This document shows positions 61,025 to 64,000 of a DNA stretch of 64,000 nt, in pieces. A program made the translations under genes and the position numbers. The stretch spans positions 26,376,315-26,440,314 of the forward strand of contig CAKAKS010000039.1 of NCBI GenBank assembly GCA_916700875.1. Reading direction: 5' to 3'. Below the pieces are notes generated by a model. That model was not told the origin of the DNA, did not search any database, and saw only the letters and a list, made by a program, of their open reading frames with translations. The DNA is from Sebastes aleutianus (Eukaryota > Chordata > Actinopteri > Perciformes > Sebastidae). Numbering within the stretch: the stretch's first letter is position 1; each line of letters begins with the position of its first letter.

Positions 61025-63234
61025 GTAAGTGTTTTTTGCTCTTTAGTCTTGTTTTCTGTCTGTTATGCAACTTGTTTGCCACCAGCTCATCAACAGCTAG
61101 CTACAGTAGACGACATTCAAGACACGCCAAACTCCATCCAAAATATAGCAAATTTAACAAATACTTGCATATAGCAAACACGTTATATAACCCTTAAAGT
61201 AAATCTCAACGCTTTTCAAATTATAACTACTATTTACGCAATTCGGCTAGAAAATATTCATCAAAGTTGCTCATACGTCGTTTATATTTCAACTTTTGTA
61301 CATGTTTGGCCTGTCGGTCTTCGTCCACCTACACACTCAGCCATTCGTCGTAGAGAGTAGGTGTTGACGAGGTTGTATGTCGATTTTTATTTGAATAAAT
61401 GCAATTTTGAGTATTATTTTTGTGCCGAATAGAAAGCGGGTTCCCAACAATTCCGAAAATGTATTTGGCCATCGTTTGTTGAGGATGTAATCTCGTTTAC
61501 AAGGAAGGCGTCTTTAAATTGCTGTATTTCTAAAAGGACTTTGGTTGGGCATCGTCAGGGAAAGGAACTCGATGATTATCAGGAAAAAAAAATGCCCTCA
61601 TTACCACACTAATGTTGACATGTATTTGCGAAATTAGTAAATATGATATTATAAAGGTTTATCTTCTGTTCAGTGAGAGCTGTATGTGTGTGTGATTGAG
61701 TAAGATTGATTGTTTACAGTCAGAGCAGCAGCTGATCACATGACTGAGTAACAGAGTGACTCTCCAGCTCTGCAGCCAATCATCTTCCCAGGATACTGAG
61801 ACAAGACTTTGTCTAATCATAAAATAATAATGTAAATTTCAATCCATAATCCATGTTAAGAGCTATAACAACATCCATTACCAGTTTCAATAACAGCAAT
61901 TGCTCTTCTTCTTCCACTCCACTATTGAAAGGGTCTTGGGTTTAGATGAATCTTATCTGTGATTGGCCAATATACAACCACAGCCTCTGTCTGTCTACAT
62001 GAGTGAGTGATAAAAGCCTGTGTAGCTGCTTGAACCCCAGTGACCTCTTGCTATTGATTTGTGGCTGTGGTTAAACAGCCAGTGTGTGTGTATACCATCT
62101 GTGTGTGTATATACTTGTGTGTGTGTATATACTACTAAAACAAAGTAAAGGTAAAAAGGACTCGTCCCTAAATTATTAAACATAATAGTGCTGCTATTAC
62201 AAACCAAGTTCCTGCAGATTGCATAACATTGTGTAAGATAATGGATTGGTGTTATAACACACACATTAATGTTGCATTAGAAAAACGTGTTTCCTTTCTT
62301 TCCATCTGTCTTTAGCCAGATAAGACTGACTGTCCTGTGATTTATATTACTGATAGTACAGTAGGTGCAAACTGCCATTGAACAAACCTTTGAGTGACTA
62401 TTTGGTACTCAAATTCATTCCTACAAACAACTACAACCAGTAAAATATTAGGCTACAGTTATAGACGCAAGCCTGTGTGGGGCTTCTGTAATTCTGTGTT
62501 TTGCACCCAGATGGGCCCCTTCGACTATATACTAATAGCTGAAAGAGGCTAAACACCGACCATTTAGTCAGTGGGGGGGAAAAAAGTTTATTTCAATTTT
62601 TTTTATTTAGAACAGTGCTTCCCAGCCTGGGGTCTGGGCCCCCATTAGGGGGCGCCAAAGATCACAGGGTGTTGTCAAAATCAGATTTTCGCACTTGTAA
62701 AATTAAAACCATAATAACACACTTACTTGATAAAGATTAGGCTCCACTAATATTATTAGTATTAGACTATTTTCAGAATTAGATTCCAGTGGTAGCTACG
62801 TAGTATTGCTTCCGGCTCGTGTGAAAAAATATTCAAGAACATGTTTTTATCTAACAAAATATTCTGCCTCAGTCCATATGTTAGCGTCTAGCCTTTCAAA
62901 AACTACATTTTCACTGCGGTCAAAAAAGGAATTTGCTCTCCCGCTTGCTGCACACAACGGGAGGCATGCATCTGTTTTAACGGGGCTGTCTAGCAGCAAT
63001 CACCTTATTCAAATTAAAGATTTTGTTCGAGGATTTGTAATTTGTTTTTGACTCATTGCTAATGTGGCTCGTTGCAGTTCCGGGGGATCTGGGAAACCAG
63101 TTGGAGGCAAAGCTAGATAAACCCAGTGTGGTCCATTACATCTGCTACAAGAAGACGGACGCCTTCTTCACTCTGTGGCTCAACCTGGAGCTGCTGGTCC
63201 CTGTAGCCATAGACTGTTGGATAGACAACATAAG
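60880..63234 (+). CDS. pla2g15: lysosomal phospholipase A2 group XV (PLA2G15), first two exons, incomplete
   Basis: Exons 60880-61024 and 63078-63234 are joined in phase 1 (I at the junction). The product has a signal peptide rich in leucine (encoded by a TTG run), a short Cys-containing linker, RPPVVL, then PGDLGNQLEAKLDKPSVVHYICYKKT and LWLNLELLVPVAIDCWIDNIR. These match PLA2G15 more closely than LCAT (NLELLVPVAIDC versus DLNMFMPIGVDC). PLA2G15 is a lysosomal phospholipase/transacylase active at acid pH. The donor gtatga follows 63234, and the remaining exons, including the triad, lie beyond the right edge. Confidence 0.92.
61025..63077. other. pla2g15: pla2g15 intron 1
   Basis: No exon seen. 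Contains GT runs near 62082-62128 and a repeat fragment (cccagcctggggtctggg, 62620-62650) similar to one near 47730-47760. Confidence 0.6.
63078..63234 (+). CDS. pla2g15: pla2g15 coding exon 2
   Basis: 157 bp, the same length and phase as lcat exon 2. PGDLGNQLEAKLDKP and the lid cysteines are present. The acceptor is cgttgcag. Confidence 0.94.
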
Positions 63235-64000
63235 GTATGACATGGCTGTCTCTGTTCACATTCAAACATCAGTAAAGTACTGTTTGTCAGTCGGTGATGG
63301 ATTTATTCACCTCACCAAATGCTCTCTTGTAAAAGGTTTGTTGATGTCCTGTTTTCACAGTTCTATGGCATCAGAACAGAGAAATCTGATCCTTTTCTCA
63401 GCTTTTATCTCTATTTTATTATGTGATGCTCAGTGTGGTATTTGTCTGTGGTAAAGGTGACCAAAGAGGTTCTCTTTTGCTGTTTTTGCGGGGGATGCTG
63501 GATTTTGGTAAAAGCATGCTGTGGTGCAAATTCCAAAAGTGCAAATCCATGGAAATGCTGTCAATAGGATAAGGGAGTAGGTAGATGGGATCGATGAACT
63601 GGTTGACTTTGTGTGAACGGTTATCAACCTACATCAGAAAAACTGACCTTTGAACCCTCGGTTTGTCAACAAGGTATGGAACGAAAGGGGGATGAGATAG
63701 CGTTCCTTTAATGCCTCCAACAGCAATCCACTGAAAAAGACTTACAGGTCAGAGGTTGAGTGAGCCTTTTAGCCATTCAACTTATCTAATTACACGGCTG
63801 TGTTGAATACTCGATTCTGATTGGTTAATCACATCGCTCTGCGATCTGTAATTTCTCTATAACAGACCGTTGCTATGTATAGCAGACCGTTGCTATGGGC
63901 ACAGCTCTGATGTCAGACTCTGGCGTACCGTTTTTTTCTCAAAATATTGATTTCTGAAGTAAGTAGCCGTGTAATAAGCGGGATAATGTACAGCTAGCGG
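63235..64000. other. pla2g15: pla2g15 intron 2, truncated by the window
   Basis: No further exon is seen. The end contains a fish dispersed repeat (gtgttgaatactcgattctg...cagaccgttgctatg). Confidence 0.55.

Overview
The window is nuclear DNA of a ray-finned (teleost) fish. The evidence is intron-rich vertebrate genes, very long CA/GT microsatellites, and Tc1-, hAT- and piggyBac-type elements and LINE tails of the kind found in fish genomes. Four protein-coding genes are supported. They are snrk (+, exons between 491 and 15774), ano10 (-, coding exons between 34710 and 24268), lcat (+, exons between 45876 and 55411) and the first two coding exons of pla2g15 (+, from 60880, continuing beyond the right edge). 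No rRNA, tRNA or CRISPR was seen.

Layout. 1-490 is upstream or intronic sequence of snrk. 491-15774 holds four snrk coding exons with two large repeat-filled introns. 15775-24267 lies between the convergent snrk and ano10 genes and carries a snrk 3' end, a MITE, a 700-bp AT-rich foldback and an eroded LINE reverse transcriptase. 24268-37093 is ano10 on the minus strand: 14 coding exons giving a 702-residue protein, with a Tc1 copy nested in an older MITE in one intron. 37100-45340 is mobile-element-rich intergenic DNA. It includes a Tc1-like element inserted in a LINE tail, then three successive LINE tails just before lcat. 45340-56312 is lcat: seven coding exons, 434 residues, complete Ser/Asp/His triad. 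56313-60600 is a rearranged duplicate of lcat intronic sequence that includes a piece of lcat exon 6, followed by a foldback minisatellite. 60849-64000 is the start of pla2g15.

Gene relationships. lcat and pla2g15 are sister acyltransferase/phospholipase genes in tandem, with second exons identical in length (157 bp) and phase. LCAT is the secreted cholesterol-esterifying enzyme of lipoproteins; PLA2G15 is the lysosomal phospholipase. SNRK (an LKB1-activated AMPK-related kinase) and ANO10 (a TMEM16 family membrane protein) are neighbours on human 3p22. Human LCAT and PLA2G15 lie together on 16q22. The window therefore joins two conserved blocks.

The strongest unusual signals are: a 179-bp (TG)n tract against the 3' splice site of a snrk kinase exon; a SNRK with no visible UBA region but a conserved Cys-Cys-His-Val-Leu tail; two 1,621-bp Tc1 copies sharing one transposase frameshift; a perfect 42-bp inverted repeat in an lcat intron; and the chimeric lcat duplication. 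Exon borders were set by reading splice sites and codon phase by eye. Gene names come from recognised family motifs, not from a database search.
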